A stretch of DNA of 64,000 nt from CAXXOK01 sp964640955 (GCA_964640955.1 CAZXJI010000015.1:20416-84415); one strand, 5' to 3'. Counted from the stretch's first letter, positions 1-9,794 are shown. A program made the numbers and translations. The notes: generated by a model from the letters alone, not told the origin.

Positions 1-2
1 GG

Positions 3-623
3 CCCAATATGCTGGAGCTTTACTTCTCGCGGGTTCCGAGCGAGCAGTACGAAACCCTTCAGGGCGTCCTGGACCGCTTTGCCAAATACACAGCCTATCT
101 GGTGTTGTGGTTCTACCAGATCGTTATCAACCTCCCTAAAGAGTTTTTTTCGGAGATGGAAGCGGCGGGATTCCAGCAGGGTAAGTCTTCAGCGGCGCTG
201 GAGCGGATTGCCGAGGATTCGTCCCCGAAGCTTACCGCCGAGGAAATACAGCAATTGCAATTGCTGTATTATCAATCGTTCTTTTCCCCGCCCGCGCTGC
301 TGCGCATGGAAAAGATACGCCGCCAATGCTGGCCTCGGGGCAGCGAACAATCCATTACCGCGGAAATGGGCGACCGCTACCTGAAGGCCTACGCCAGCAT
401 TTTCTCCGACAACCTCGGCGACAACGAGGAAAAGCGCCTCGGCGTATTGCTGCCCGACATTGCCCTCGGTCAATACTATTCCCACGCAACGGCCGATAAG
501 CTGCTTGGCTTGCTCTATAACGACGGCGTACAGGCGCGGCAGGCGACAAAGGCCGCCTCCATTCTGCTACGGCGACTCTTCTTCACCATCGACACGATGG
601 TCACGCGAGGCAAGTATGCATAA
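3..623 (+). CDS. Uncharacterised helical protein, 5' end probably outside window
   Basis: The frame is open to the left edge, and the first ATG (position 9) has too little upstream sequence to show a ribosome binding site, so this may be the C-terminal part of a longer protein. About 204 residues are visible. They look alpha-helical and charged, with a hydrophobic stretch near residues 28-45 (YTAYLVLWFYQIVINL). I recognise no family. The stop overlaps the start of the next gene by eight bases (ATGCATAA), so the two are translationally coupled and probably act together. The partner is an actin/Hsp70-fold ATPase. Function unknown. Confidence 0.7.
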   Translation, partial: PNMLELYFSRVPSEQYETLQGVLDRFAKYTAYLVLWFYQIVINLPKEFFSEMEAAGFQQGKSSAALERIAEDSSPKLTAEEIQQLQLLYYQSFFSPPALLRMEKIRRQCWPRGSEQSITAEMGDRYLKAYASIFSDNLGDNEEKRLGVLLPDIALGQYYSHATADKLLGLLYNDGVQARQATKAASILLRRLFFTIDTMVTRGKYA

Positions 624-3600
624 ACATCATGGTCATGAAGATCCCCGGGAACAGCCGCAGCATCAGCCCCAGCGGGTTCCTTTGCTGTCCAATATCGAAC
701 TGGAGCGGGGCATCGGCTTCGGTCAGGGGGAACCCGGCCGTTTCAGCCAGGCCAGGCAAAACAACGGCGCCCAGGCGCTGACCGGCATTACGCCGATCGT
801 GAACACCATGACGGGTCAGGCCAACGAGCGCGGAAGTATTCCGGATGTGTGCGCGCAGGAGATCGGCTTTCGCTATATGCTGGACAACCTGGCCGCGCTG
901 GACACGCAGAAGGACGATATGCAGCGGCAATGGGTAGGCGCGCTGTGCGCCTATATCCTTTCGCCCCTGCTCCTCTTTGGCGCGCGGGACCTGTACTGGC
1001 GGTACATCACCACGAGAGGGCTGCTGGCGGAACACTCCGATCTTGGCCAGGCGCTTTTTAACAGCATCACCTTGCCGGACGGGCGCACCGGCCGGGAGTG
1101 GCGCATTCTGGCTTCACAATCGGGCGGCGTGCCCAACCCGGTGCTGGAGTATTCCCCCGAAAGGCTTGCCGTCCCCTCCGCCTCGCTTGCGGAAGCCGCG
1201 GAGATGACCAGGACGTTTCCATGGATCGATGCTACGGGGCACTTTACCGATCCGCTCCCCCAGCTGAGCTTCGAGGCGCTCCTCTTTCTTTACGAGTGGC
1301 TGGACTTTCAGCTTACGTCGGGGGCGCAGGCCAACCCCACGCTTAGCAACGCGCTGGAACTGCTGAGAACCGAGGTACATCAACAACTGGACCGTTTCAG
1401 CGCTCAGGCGCCTTTCGGCAGCGTCTGGCAGAGGATTCTGCAGGCGTTGCTGCTGCGCAATCTGGTGGATACGGGCATCTGGGTATTCAGGATCGCCGAT
1501 GCCGTGCCCGAAACCGCGTTTCAAAACGCCATGAAAGACGCTCCTCCGGATCAGGCGCCGATGCGTACCTGGGACAGCATCACCCGCCGATTTACCTACG
1601 GCGTCATGATCGACCGGCAGTTCGTCGGTTTTCTGGACGAAACGCAGGTGCTCTGGCTGCCGGCGCCGGGCTGCCTGCAGCATACGCAGGAGTATATCAA
1701 ACTGGAAGACGTGCTGGTGAAGCACCTGAGCAAGCCCAGTTACCTGCACGCGTACCGTAGCAAGCTGTCGCTGGCGATGGCGAGGTTTCCCCTGCTGCGC
1801 GGTCCTTTGCAGGCTTCCGTTTTTCAATGGATGACGGGCTGGGAGCCCGCGCGCCAGGAAAGCTTCTCTCCCGCGCCGCGCAGGCTGGCCCGGGACGACG
1901 TCGCCCTGCTCGCGCCGCCGTTTGACATGATGAGCAGCCTATACGGCTATTACGACGCCAACCTGACGCTGTTTACCCCGGTGCTCCGGGTATATAAGGG
2001 CATCGACGAACCGCTGAACAACAACGCCGCGTACGGCGTTTGGAATAACGTAAAGCCGACGGAGCGGTATTCCCTGCCGGACGAACCGGCCGCCTCGGAA
2101 AAGGCGCTTTTACCCCTTACGGCCTGCGCCGCGACCATCCTGCGCAACAGCGAGGCGCAGCAATACACCCCCAAAGTCGAAATTCTGCACGACGCGCAAC
2201 AGAACGTATACACCGCGACGATCACCATACCGCAGGGCAACGTTCTGTTTACCTGGAGCGCGTCCTACGCGCCCAACGCCGTGCAGGAGGGGGATTACAA
2301 CTCGCTGCCGGCGGTAGGGTACTGGCCGGACGGCGCCGCGGTCGCCGACGACCCGCAATGGCATACGTATTACACGTATATCAACTTTCACGAGGGCCGG
2401 CGGGCGCAGCGCAGTTCGGCCGTCGTTTACGACGTAGCCGGGGTGCGGCTGTCCCCCAACGCAGCCAGGCCGATTACGCAGTATACCACCGGCGGCATCC
2501 ATTACGCCTGGCAGACCCAGCTCAGCGCGCGCCAGCCTTCCTTTTGCATTCTGGAGGACGACGGCCTGAGCATCGGGTGCGTGCTGTTCGGCAAGCCCAG
2601 GCCGTTCGACGCAGTCACCCACGAAGCGGTGGTGTCCATCGATTTCGGCACCACATCCACCACGGGCGCCGTGGAACTGGACAAAGGCGATCCCCGAAAC
2701 ATCCGGCTGCCCGGCTTTACAAACAGCGTCATCCATTGGGTGATGAATAAAACGCAGGGCGTCAACTGGTGCCTGCACCAGTTCATTGCGGATCGCTTCA
2801 ACCGCGCGGCCGAAAAGGACAACGCGCAATCCTTTTTTACCGCCATCGCGCGTTTTAACGCCGCGAAAGACGAAAGCGCAACCCCGGCGCCGGCGGGCAG
2901 CAAGCTGTATATCGACGGGCACATTTACTTCTACGGCAGCAGCATCCATGAGGATAATCTCATGGAGAACCCCCGGTTTTTCAGCCTCAAGCTGAAGAAC
3001 ATCAGCGACCCGAACTCGACCGCCGGCAGCAATATCAAGCTGTTTTTGCAGCAGGTGATCGAAACCTATCTGCTCTACTGCCGCATCAACGGCGCGATCG
3101 CCTCGGAGATCCGTTTCGCCTATCCGCTGGCCTTCCCCAAAGACAAGCAGGATCAGTTCCGCGCTCAGGTCGGCAAGCTGGTCGCCCGGGCGGCGAGAAG
3201 CGCCGGGATGCCCAACTGCGTGGCCACCTTCACCAGCGAATCGCAGGCCGTGTGCGCCTATTTCAGCTCCCGGCCCGGCATCATGCGCGGCAAGGAAACA
3301 AGCGGCATCATCACGCTGGACATCGGCGGCGGCACGTCCGATTTTTCCTATTGCCGCCAAAACCCGGACCAGACGCTGTGCTATTGCTACTCCAATACGC
3401 TGGGCGGGCATCTGCTGGTGGGGGAATACGTATACCATTTCAAAACCAAGCAGGACGACCGGCACCCGAATGTGATGAACTGGTTCTACGACGGGTGCGA
3501 TGAGGTGGCAAAGACCAAGGCGCAAAAAGAGCAGGACGACATCCACGCGCTGGTGGACGAGCTGGCGTCAACCCCCGCCGAGGACCACGATCGCCTGATC

Positions 3601-4212
3601 TTCGTCATCGAGCGCTTCATCAGCCTCAACCCGCCGCTGTACGGAGAAATCCTGCTGACCAATTCCTTCCGCGAACAATACACCCTGCTGCTGTTCGAGC
3701 TGACGCTGCTGTTGTGGTTCGGCTATCTGCTGGGTACGCAGCCCTGGGCGCAGTCCACCCCGGGCGAGGTCTGCATGCACGTCGGCGGCAACGGCGCCCA
3801 TCTGTACGACATGATCCGGCGCGAAGACCGCGACGCCATCGAGGCGCTCGTTCCGCCGGAGGGCGCGGTCGGGCTGGCCCTGAACATCAACCCACGCCGC
3901 AAAAGGGAGGTCGCCGAGGGCTTGCTGCAAACCAGCGATCTGCTGACGGCCAACCCGAATACCTGCCAGATCGATTGCCCGCAATCCCCGCAGGAGCTGT
4001 GGGAAGCGTTCGCCGCCCTGTGCCGGCGCTTCCTGAAAGCCTTCGACGGCCGGAAAGGGCCTACGACCGACTATCTCCGTTCGCTGCTCGCCGAAAAAGA
4101 GGAAAGAACGCGGACGCAGTTCCTGCAGGAATGCACCGGCTTTGCAGCCTTGTGCGTTTATCTGCCCGCGTTCTGCGACATGATGATCGAAGACCTGGTC
4201 ACCAACCGATAG
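616..4212 (+). CDS. Large protein with C-terminal actin/Hsp70-type ATPase domain
   Basis: 1198 residues from the ATG at 616, which overlaps the previous stop. Upstream in-frame starts exist but would run deep into the preceding gene. The N-terminal ~670 residues match nothing I recognise; the first ~30 are rich in His, Gln and Pro. The last third has the signature of the actin/Hsp70/sugar-kinase ATPase fold: phosphate-1 loop SIDFGTTSTTGAV near residue 675, phosphate-2 loop LDIGGGTSDFSY near 900, and an adenosine-type motif HVGGNGAHLYDM near 1055. The order and spacing argue for a real nucleotide-binding domain. There is no signal peptide, so it is likely cytoplasmic. The long N-terminal region before the ATPase recalls SrfB-like proteins, but I cannot confirm that. 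It lies between two other unknown genes in one transcription unit. Confidence 0.88.
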   Translation: MHKHHGHEDPREQPQHQPQRVPLLSNIELERGIGFGQGEPGRFSQARQNNGAQALTGITPIVNTMTGQANERGSIPDVCAQEIGFRYMLDNLAALDTQKDDMQRQWVGALCAYILSPLLLFGARDLYWRYITTRGLLAEHSDLGQALFNSITLPDGRTGREWRILASQSGGVPNPVLEYSPERLAVPSASLAEAAEMTRTFPWIDATGHFTDPLPQLSFEALLFLYEWLDFQLTSGAQANPTLSNALELLRTEVHQQLDRFSAQAPFGSVWQRILQALLLRNLVDTGIWVFRIADAVPETAFQNAMKDAPPDQAPMRTWDSITRRFTYGVMIDRQFVGFLDETQVLWLPAPGCLQHTQEYIKLEDVLVKHLSKPSYLHAYRSKLSLAMARFPLLRGPLQASVFQWMTGWEPARQESFSPAPRRLARDDVALLAPPFDMMSSLYGYYDANLTLFTPVLRVYKGIDEPLNNNAAYGVWNNVKPTERYSLPDEPAASEKALLPLTACAATILRNSEAQQYTPKVEILHDAQQNVYTATITIPQGNVLFTWSASYAPNAVQEGDYNSLPAVGYWPDGAAVADDPQWHTYYTYINFHEGRRAQRSSAVVYDVAGVRLSPNAARPITQYTTGGIHYAWQTQLSARQPSFCILEDDGLSIGCVLFGKPRPFDAVTHEAVVSIDFGTTSTTGAVELDKGDPRNIRLPGFTNSVIHWVMNKTQGVNWCLHQFIADRFNRAAEKDNAQSFFTAIARFNAAKDESATPAPAGSKLYIDGHIYFYGSSIHEDNLMENPRFFSLKLKNISDPNSTAGSNIKLFLQQVIETYLLYCRINGAIASEIRFAYPLAFPKDKQDQFRAQVGKLVARAARSAGMPNCVATFTSESQAVCAYFSSRPGIMRGKETSGIITLDIGGGTSDFSYCRQNPDQTLCYCYSNTLGGHLLVGEYVYHFKTKQDDRHPNVMNWFYDGCDEVAKTKAQKEQDDIHALVDELASTPAEDHDRLIFVIERFISLNPPLYGEILLTNSFREQYTLLLFELTLLLWFGYLLGTQPWAQSTPGEVCMHVGGNGAHLYDMIRREDRDAIEALVPPEGAVGLALNINPRRKREVAEGLLQTSDLLTANPNTCQIDCPQSPQELWEAFAALCRRFLKAFDGRKGPTTDYLRSLLAEKEERTRTQFLQECTGFAALCVYLPAFCDMMIEDLVTNR

Positions 4213-4238
4213 GCTTCCCACCGCAAGGAGGTGCAGCT

Positions 4239-4925
4239 TTGGCCGATTTATACCGTCAGCCGCCGACGGCACCGCAGAACGAAACGCCTTCCGACCCGCA
4301 GGCGGACCTCTCCTCTCAGCTGATCGCTCTGCTTGAGCAGACCAACCGGCTGCTGGGCGAGCTGATCTCCCTGCTGCGCCGGGGCGGAGGGCCGTCCCCC
4401 GCGCCCGCGCCCAGGCCCGCCCCGCAAAACGCCGCCGCCCCGCAAAGGAGCACGGCGCCGGCCGGAGCTACGCGGGCCAATAAATGGGTGGAGCTCGTCA
4501 ACCGCGCTTTTACGCAACCGACGCCCGCGGACGTGCGCGCCTATTTGCAGGCGATACTGGCGCAGGTCGGCGTGGAGCCGCTGATCGTCGATTTTGACGA
4601 TCGGGGTGAATACCAGCAGGATCGCAGTTACGCGCGCTTTTCGTGCCACTCCACCGGCTGTTGTTTTCTGCTTCCCCTGTACGACGACCCCAACGTCTTC
4701 GCCGCTTTCCCCTATCCGACGGGGCCGACCTGGTTTTTGCTAGGGAAGGACGGCCTGCGCGCCCTCTACGATATTTCCGGCAGTCAGCAGAGCCTCGCGC
4801 CGCGGCTGGAGCTGATCAAGCCGGCGACCATGCGGCGTACCGGCGCCGTAAACGGCAGCGGAAGCGCCATTTTCGTGCCCCTGCAAAGAGGCGAGATGAT
4901 CGCCAAATCCACCGACGCGGGTTGA
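4239..4925 (+). CDS. Uncharacterised 228-residue protein, third gene of the ATPase cluster
   Basis: The start is a TTG at 4239, placed by a strong ribosome binding site (AAGGAGGTG, 4225-4233). The gene begins 26 bases after the ATPase stop. It has three parts: a short helical segment with a leucine-rich run (residues ~22-48), a low-complexity Pro/Ala linker (~50-85), and a globular C-terminal domain (~88-228) with a WVELVNRAF start and a CHSTGCCFLLPLYDD segment. I recognise no family. The helix-linker-domain layout suggests an adaptor that binds a partner through its N-terminus, but that is inference. Conserved spacing with the two upstream genes suggests one complex. Confidence 0.8.
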   Translation: MADLYRQPPTAPQNETPSDPQADLSSQLIALLEQTNRLLGELISLLRRGGGPSPAPAPRPAPQNAAAPQRSTAPAGATRANKWVELVNRAFTQPTPADVRAYLQAILAQVGVEPLIVDFDDRGEYQQDRSYARFSCHSTGCCFLLPLYDDPNVFAAFPYPTGPTWFLLGKDGLRALYDISGSQQSLAPRLELIKPATMRRTGAVNGSGSAIFVPLQRGEMIAKSTDAG

Positions 4926-5112
4926 ACCGTCCCGCTTCCGGCCGCACGGCCCTCTATTGCTTTTTGTTCGGGTTCTCGCGTTGTTTTGCACAGGGATTCT
5001 TTTTCGGCCGGCGGACCGGGCTTTTCGTTTCCGCACGGTCGTTTTTTCGCGCTTCCCGTGGACGGGAAGGTTTTACGCCGATGCATCGTTTGCATATCGA
5101 CAGGACTTGACG

Positions 5113-5131
5113 ACGCACGATCAACGTGCGT
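5113..5131 (+). other. Small hairpin upstream of the SH3-like protein gene
   Basis: ACGCACG (5113-5119) and CGTGCGT (5125-5131) form a perfect 7-bp stem with a 5-base loop in the 245-base gap between the ATPase cluster and the next gene. There is no T-run, so it is not an obvious terminator. No convincing promoter is visible nearby. Confidence 0.3.
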
Positions 5132-5170
5132 CCGTATCCGTTCTCCGACCCTCAGAAAAGGAGAATACCC

Positions 5171-7960
5171 GTGAAAAGATGCATCGGTAAAATGGCGATC
5201 CCGGTATTCGTCGCGCTCCTGCTTTGCCTGGCGGCGTTGCCCGCCTTCGCACAGGAAACCTCCCTGTTCTTTCAATCCCTGCCGGAAGGCGTTCAAACTC
5301 TCCTTGCCGAAGCGTATCCGGGCTGGGCGGCGCCCTACGGCGCGCTGCTGTACGAGGATTATCACGCGGCGCTTGTCATGCTGCAAAAGGACGGTCGGTC
5401 CGTCGCCGTCCTTGCGGAGCAGACGGGGGACGGTTACGCCATCGTCGCGGAAAACGACCGCCTGGTACCCGACAGTGTGCCCGTCGACACGCAGACCTGG
5501 TGGATACAGGACAAAAACAAAGACGGTCATCCGTATATCTGGTATGATCCGGATCGTGAAAACGGCCTCTATTTGGTGTTTTCAGAGGACGCGGACGGCA
5601 CCTGGCGGGTCGATTCGGGATCGTTCGGCGATACGAGCGGCTTTTCCGAAAACACCCTGTGTTTCGACGTCGCCAATCAGGGCACGGCCCTGCGCGTATG
5701 CTCCGAATCGTATTTCAGCGCGGTATACGCGCCCATCACCGTCGATCTGACCTTCGCGGCGTTCGACCCGGAGGCGGTTCGGGCCGCCTGTGCGGAGATC
5801 ATGACGCATAAGAACGATCCCATGCTGATCCCTTCCACCATGGAGGCCGACGCGCTTCCCCAGGGGCAGGTGATCGATTTCCCCAAAGGAAAGAAATACC
5901 CCGTCTATTCCGGCCCCGGGGAGGACTATCGGCGCCTGGGCGACGACGGGAACGCGACGGTTTCCACCAACGGCTGGATACAGGTTTTCGGCCGCGAAGG
6001 CAACTGGCTGTTGATACAGTACAACATTCGGGACGGCCGCAACCGTTTCGGGTACATCACCGCCTCCGCCCTGCCGGGGGACGCGGACGTACCCGAACTG
6101 AACTTTACGCACAAGGCCGGCGTGCTCGACGGCAGCGCCACGGACGACCCCCTTCGCACCTGGGCGGAGACGGAGCGCTTTGAAAACGTGGACTGCGAGC
6201 AGCTGGCAACCTTCGGCGACGAGGTCTACATCAAGATCGTGACGGATACGCTCAAGTACCGCGGGTTCGCAAACGGCGTCACCCTGCGGGAGGATCACGC
6301 CGGCAACGCCGTTGTGACGGCCGAAGGCGCGGCGCTCTTTGCGGACGAGGCCCTCGCGGACGAGCTGGGAACCGTGTCGGGCGGCATAGAGCTGACGGTT
6401 CTGCAGCGCACGGACGCGGCGACGCAGGTTCGCGTCGGGGGCAATCCCTGCGCGCTGGAGGGCTGGGTGCGCACGGACGCGTTGCTTTTCGGCGCGCTGG
6501 TCACGGACGTGGAGGCCGAATCCAACCTCATCGCGCTTTGCGGGCCCCAGACCGACGATCCCAGGGACTGGTACGGCTACGCCGCACCGTCGACGGACGC
6601 GGACCGCGAAAGCATGGACGAATATCCCAATTATCAGGCGCTGGCGCAGGTGAACGGGTTTCTGCTCGTGCAAAGCGAGCGTATCAGCGCAACGACGGTG
6701 TACATCCCCGCCGACTGGGCCATCCCCCTGCCGAAGGATTCGGTGTACACAAACGGCGTGGTTTCCGTGTCGCTTGCGCAGGACGCGGCCGTTACGGTCG
6801 GCCCGGATCCTTCCTCACGGCAGACGGTGCTTTTGTACAAAGGGGTAACCGTCGGCGTCTCGCTGATGGGAACCGTCAGCCTGACCGTAGACCCGTCGCT
6901 GCTGCCCAAGAGCGCCGACATTCCCACCTACGGCTATCTGCAGACCGGCGCGTTCGGCGGCGGCGAGGCGGACGTGCCGTTGCCCGTGGGGCTGCTGACG
7001 CCTGCCGGCGAAGCGGATTGCCTCGTGCTGACCGCCGGCCTCAACGGCTGGGACGGCTGCGCGTACGGGTACGGAACGCGGCTGATCCTGCTGGGCGAAA
7101 CGCAGCGCAGCTATCTGGTGCGCACGCCGACCGGCGAATGCGGCTTTTTTGACAAGACAGACGTTGCCTTGACCGGGCAGACCGCGACGCAGGAAGGCTA
7201 TGCGGCGCTTTCCTACGGTACCGCCACGCTTGCGCGCGCCGGCGAATACCGGCAGCGGCCCTACGCCCGAAGCGATGAGCTGGGCAGCTGGCCCGAGGGT
7301 ACGCAGGTAACGCTCCTGTCCGACCTGGGCGCGTGGTGGTGCGTTCTCAGAGACGCGGATACGACGGCCTTTCTCCCGGCGGACGCGCTTACGGGCCTGC
7401 CCGGAGACGCACCCGTTTACGAGGGTGTTTATAACGACTTTCGCGACGAACCCTTTGCGTTCACCTGGGGGCTTACGCCTCCGCTGTTCCATACGGATAC
7501 GGACGCGTGGCTGCTGCTGAGAGACGAACAGGAGCTGCTTTTATCCCATCGCGTATACCGGGACGGCGCGTGGACGGAAAACGGCCGCACGGGCGCGCTT
7601 TTCGGCGGCGACGTGCGGCTGCTCGGCGACTTCGGCGGGAACGGCGAGCGGATGACCGTCGAACTGTACGTAAACGACAGCAACGTCGATATCGGGCTCA
7701 CGCTGAACCGCAGCGGAGAGGACTGGTTTTTGTCCTCCGTACGCCTGACGGAGTACGGCCAGGACGATTCTTACGGCGCGACGTTGCTGTACGACCGGTT
7801 GTTCTCCCCGGCGGACGGCGGCCTGACGCTTACGGAAGACGGGCAGATGCGGTTCCTGCCGCTTTCCGAGGCTTGCGAGACGGAGCTCACGCGGCTGGAC
7901 GCGGGCGCGCTGCTCACGCTTTGCCGGCAGGCCTACGGGGACGCGGGGCTTATGTGGTGA
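5171..7960 (+). CDS. Large secreted protein with SH3-like domain(s)
   Basis: 929 residues from a GTG at 5171, chosen because AAAAGGAGAA (5155-5164) lies just upstream and the product then begins with a clean signal peptide (MKRCIGKMAIPVFVALLLC..., cleavage after ALPAFA). An earlier in-frame ATG at 5126 lacks a binding site. Around residues 237-300 there is a bacterial SH3-like segment (KYPVYSGPGEDYRRLG ... WIQVFGREGNWLLIQY ... GYI). Less clear related segments occur around residues 690-750 (REYRQRPYARS-like, then W..VL). Such domains usually bind cell-wall peptides or glycans. No catalytic domain is visible. It follows the ATPase cluster by 245 bases, so co-transcription is possible but not shown. 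It converges on the TRAP operon with only six bases between stops and no visible terminator. Confidence 0.82.
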   Translation: MKRCIGKMAIPVFVALLLCLAALPAFAQETSLFFQSLPEGVQTLLAEAYPGWAAPYGALLYEDYHAALVMLQKDGRSVAVLAEQTGDGYAIVAENDRLVPDSVPVDTQTWWIQDKNKDGHPYIWYDPDRENGLYLVFSEDADGTWRVDSGSFGDTSGFSENTLCFDVANQGTALRVCSESYFSAVYAPITVDLTFAAFDPEAVRAACAEIMTHKNDPMLIPSTMEADALPQGQVIDFPKGKKYPVYSGPGEDYRRLGDDGNATVSTNGWIQVFGREGNWLLIQYNIRDGRNRFGYITASALPGDADVPELNFTHKAGVLDGSATDDPLRTWAETERFENVDCEQLATFGDEVYIKIVTDTLKYRGFANGVTLREDHAGNAVVTAEGAALFADEALADELGTVSGGIELTVLQRTDAATQVRVGGNPCALEGWVRTDALLFGALVTDVEAESNLIALCGPQTDDPRDWYGYAAPSTDADRESMDEYPNYQALAQVNGFLLVQSERISATTVYIPADWAIPLPKDSVYTNGVVSVSLAQDAAVTVGPDPSSRQTVLLYKGVTVGVSLMGTVSLTVDPSLLPKSADIPTYGYLQTGAFGGGEADVPLPVGLLTPAGEADCLVLTAGLNGWDGCAYGYGTRLILLGETQRSYLVRTPTGECGFFDKTDVALTGQTATQEGYAALSYGTATLARAGEYRQRPYARSDELGSWPEGTQVTLLSDLGAWWCVLRDADTTAFLPADALTGLPGDAPVYEGVYNDFRDEPFAFTWGLTPPLFHTDTDAWLLLRDEQELLLSHRVYRDGAWTENGRTGALFGGDVRLLGDFGGNGERMTVELYVNDSNVDIGLTLNRSGEDWFLSSVRLTEYGQDDSYGATLLYDRLFSPADGGLTLTEDGQMRFLPLSEACETELTRLDAGALLTLCRQAYGDAGLMW

Positions 7961-7966
7961 ACCGGC

Positions 7967-8464
7967 TCAGGCCTGCCCGCGCCTGCCGCCCAGCCTGCGC
8001 GCCTCGACCACGAAATCCCGAATCAGGTAGAGGAGAATCAGAAAACAGTTGACCGGGATGCTCATGTAGGGCACGCGCGTGCTCACTTTCAGGATCGGCG
8101 AAAACTGCGTGGCGCACACCACCAGCCGGATGGAATAGTACAACAGGGCCAGGAAGAACAAGAACCCCAACAGGGAGATGGCCATGTTCAGCAGGTGGCC
8201 GGACGTTTTCCCCTCCAGCCGCACCTGCAGCAGATCCACGCGGAAATGATCCCCGTTGCGCATGATCACCGTGGCTGAGGAGAAGATCATCCAGGCCATC
8301 ATCCACTCCACCACCTCGTCCGTCCAGGACAGCTGCAGCGTGATGGGCGTAAAACGCACGACGACCCTTGTCAGCAGGATAAAGGCGATGCCGGCGCACA
8401 GCGCGACCATGAGCCCCTTGAGCACCCGCATCAGCCACAGGTCCATTTTTCGCAGTATTTTCAT
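7967..8464 (-). CDS. TRAP transporter small permease (DctQ type)
   Basis: 165 residues from an ATG at 8464; a GTG one codon earlier is less well spaced from AAGGAGG (8470-8476). Four hydrophobic helices are visible, with the DctQ hallmark W-T-D-E-V after the second (LSWTDEVVEWMMAWMIFSS) and the following G-D-H-F-R-V-D segment. It is the small membrane subunit that pairs with DctM to move an organic acid or sugar acid, driven by a sodium gradient, from the extracytoplasmic binding protein. It is the last gene of the operon, twelve bases after dctM; the usual order puts it before dctM. Confidence 0.93.
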   Translation of the reverse strand: MKILRKMDLWLMRVLKGLMVALCAGIAFILLTRVVVRFTPITLQLSWTDEVVEWMMAWMIFSSATVIMRNGDHFRVDLLQVRLEGKTSGHLLNMAISLLGFLFFLALLYYSIRLVVCATQFSPILKVSTRVPYMSIPVNCFLILLYLIRDFVVEARRLGGRRGQA

Positions 8465-8476
8465 CACGCGGCCTCC

Positions 8477-9757
8477 TTACCCCAAAAGCGTCGGAATCCA
8501 CATGGAAAGCGGCGGCCAGAAGGCGCAGCACAGCAGCACCACCAGGATCCCGGCCACGTAAGGCAGCACTTCTTTGGAAAGGTCCAGAAGCTTGACGTTC
8601 GTCACGCTGGAGACCGCGTACAGGCTCATGCCCACCGGCGGCGTCAGCAGGCCGATCATGGACGCCAGAATCATGATGACGCCGAACTGCACGTAATTCA
8701 TGCCGATCTGATCGATAATCGGCAGGAAGATCGGCGTAACGATCAGGATGACCGCCGTGCCTTCCAGGAACATGCCCAGCACGATCAGGATAAACACGAT
8801 CATCAGAATCAGCATCTGCGGGTCGGCGGTGATGCTCATCATCCCCTCGATGATCTGGTTGGGGATGCGCTGATGGATCATGAAATACGCAAGGAAGTTC
8901 GCGATGGCGATGATGAACAGCGTCTTGCAGCTGGTGTAAAGGCTTTCGTAGACGATCTTCCAGAGCTTTTTCCAGCTGATCTGCCGGTACACGACGCCGC
9001 TCAAAAACAGGGCGTAGAACGTGGCGATGATCGCCGCCTCCGTGGGCGTGAACAGCCCGCCCCAAATGCCGCCGATGATGATGACGATGGTCATCAGGCT
9101 GGGGATCGCCTTCCAGAAATACAGGAGGCGGAGCTTCCAGGGCATTTTGGGGCCGACGGGGAACTGCTTGCGCTTGGAGATGATATAGACGCAGACGGCC
9201 ATGGCCAGCGCCATCAGCAGCCCGGGGATGAACCCGGCCGCGAACAGGCGGCTGACCGATACGCCCGTGCAGGAAGCGTAGACGACGAAGGGAATGGAAG
9301 GCGGGATCACCGGCCCGATGGTGGCGGAAGCCGCCGTAATGCCGGCGCTGAAGCGGTGCTCGTATCCCGCGTCGTCCATCGCCTTCATTTCGATGATGCC
9401 CAGGCCCGCCGCGTCCGCCACGGCCGCGCCGGACATGCCGGAAAACACGACGCTGGAAAAGATATTCACCTGCCCCAGCCCGCCGGGCCAGTGGCCGACC
9501 ATCGCCTTTGCAAAGTTGAAAATGCGGTCCGTAATGCCGCCGGTGTTCATCAGGTTGCCGGCCAGTATGAAAAACGGGATGGCCAGCAGCGTAAAGCCCG
9601 TGGTTCCGTTGTAAATGCGCTGCGCCATCACGGCCAGGATATTGGTAAACCCGAGGGACGCGAACACGCTCGCGCTCGTCACGCCCATCGCGACGCACAC
9701 GGGCACCCCGACCAGCATCAGCCCGATGAGCAGCACGCAGACAATCAACGCAGTCAT
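8477..9757 (-). CDS. TRAP transporter large permease (DctM type)
   Basis: 426 residues, with about a dozen hydrophobic helices across the whole length, the usual size for DctM. Recognisable family segments are GNLMNTGGITDRIF, FSGMSGAAVADAAGLG, the re-entrant loop ASATIGPVIPPSIP and LTPPVGMSLY near the C-terminus. It is the ion-coupled channel subunit. The ATG at 9757 is preferred over a TTG nine bases upstream because AGAAAGG sits about ten bases before the ATG. A GC-rich hairpin separates it from the binding-protein gene upstream, so it is probably expressed at a lower level. Confidence 0.95.
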   Translation of the reverse strand: MTALIVCVLLIGLMLVGVPVCVAMGVTSASVFASLGFTNILAVMAQRIYNGTTGFTLLAIPFFILAGNLMNTGGITDRIFNFAKAMVGHWPGGLGQVNIFSSVVFSGMSGAAVADAAGLGIIEMKAMDDAGYEHRFSAGITAASATIGPVIPPSIPFVVYASCTGVSVSRLFAAGFIPGLLMALAMAVCVYIISKRKQFPVGPKMPWKLRLLYFWKAIPSLMTIVIIIGGIWGGLFTPTEAAIIATFYALFLSGVVYRQISWKKLWKIVYESLYTSCKTLFIIAIANFLAYFMIHQRIPNQIIEGMMSITADPQMLILMIVFILIVLGMFLEGTAVILIVTPIFLPIIDQIGMNYVQFGVIMILASMIGLLTPPVGMSLYAVSSVTNVKLLDLSKEVLPYVAGILVVLLCCAFWPPLSMWIPTLLG

Positions 9758-9794
9758 GAACAGCAAACCTTTCTCGTTGCGAACGTCGGGGAAA

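Noticed and set aside
2110..3546. 478-codon open frame on the minus strand
   Set aside because: It lies opposite the ATPase gene, whose protein has clear motifs. GC-rich third positions keep the opposite frame open; no ribosome binding site or family feature.
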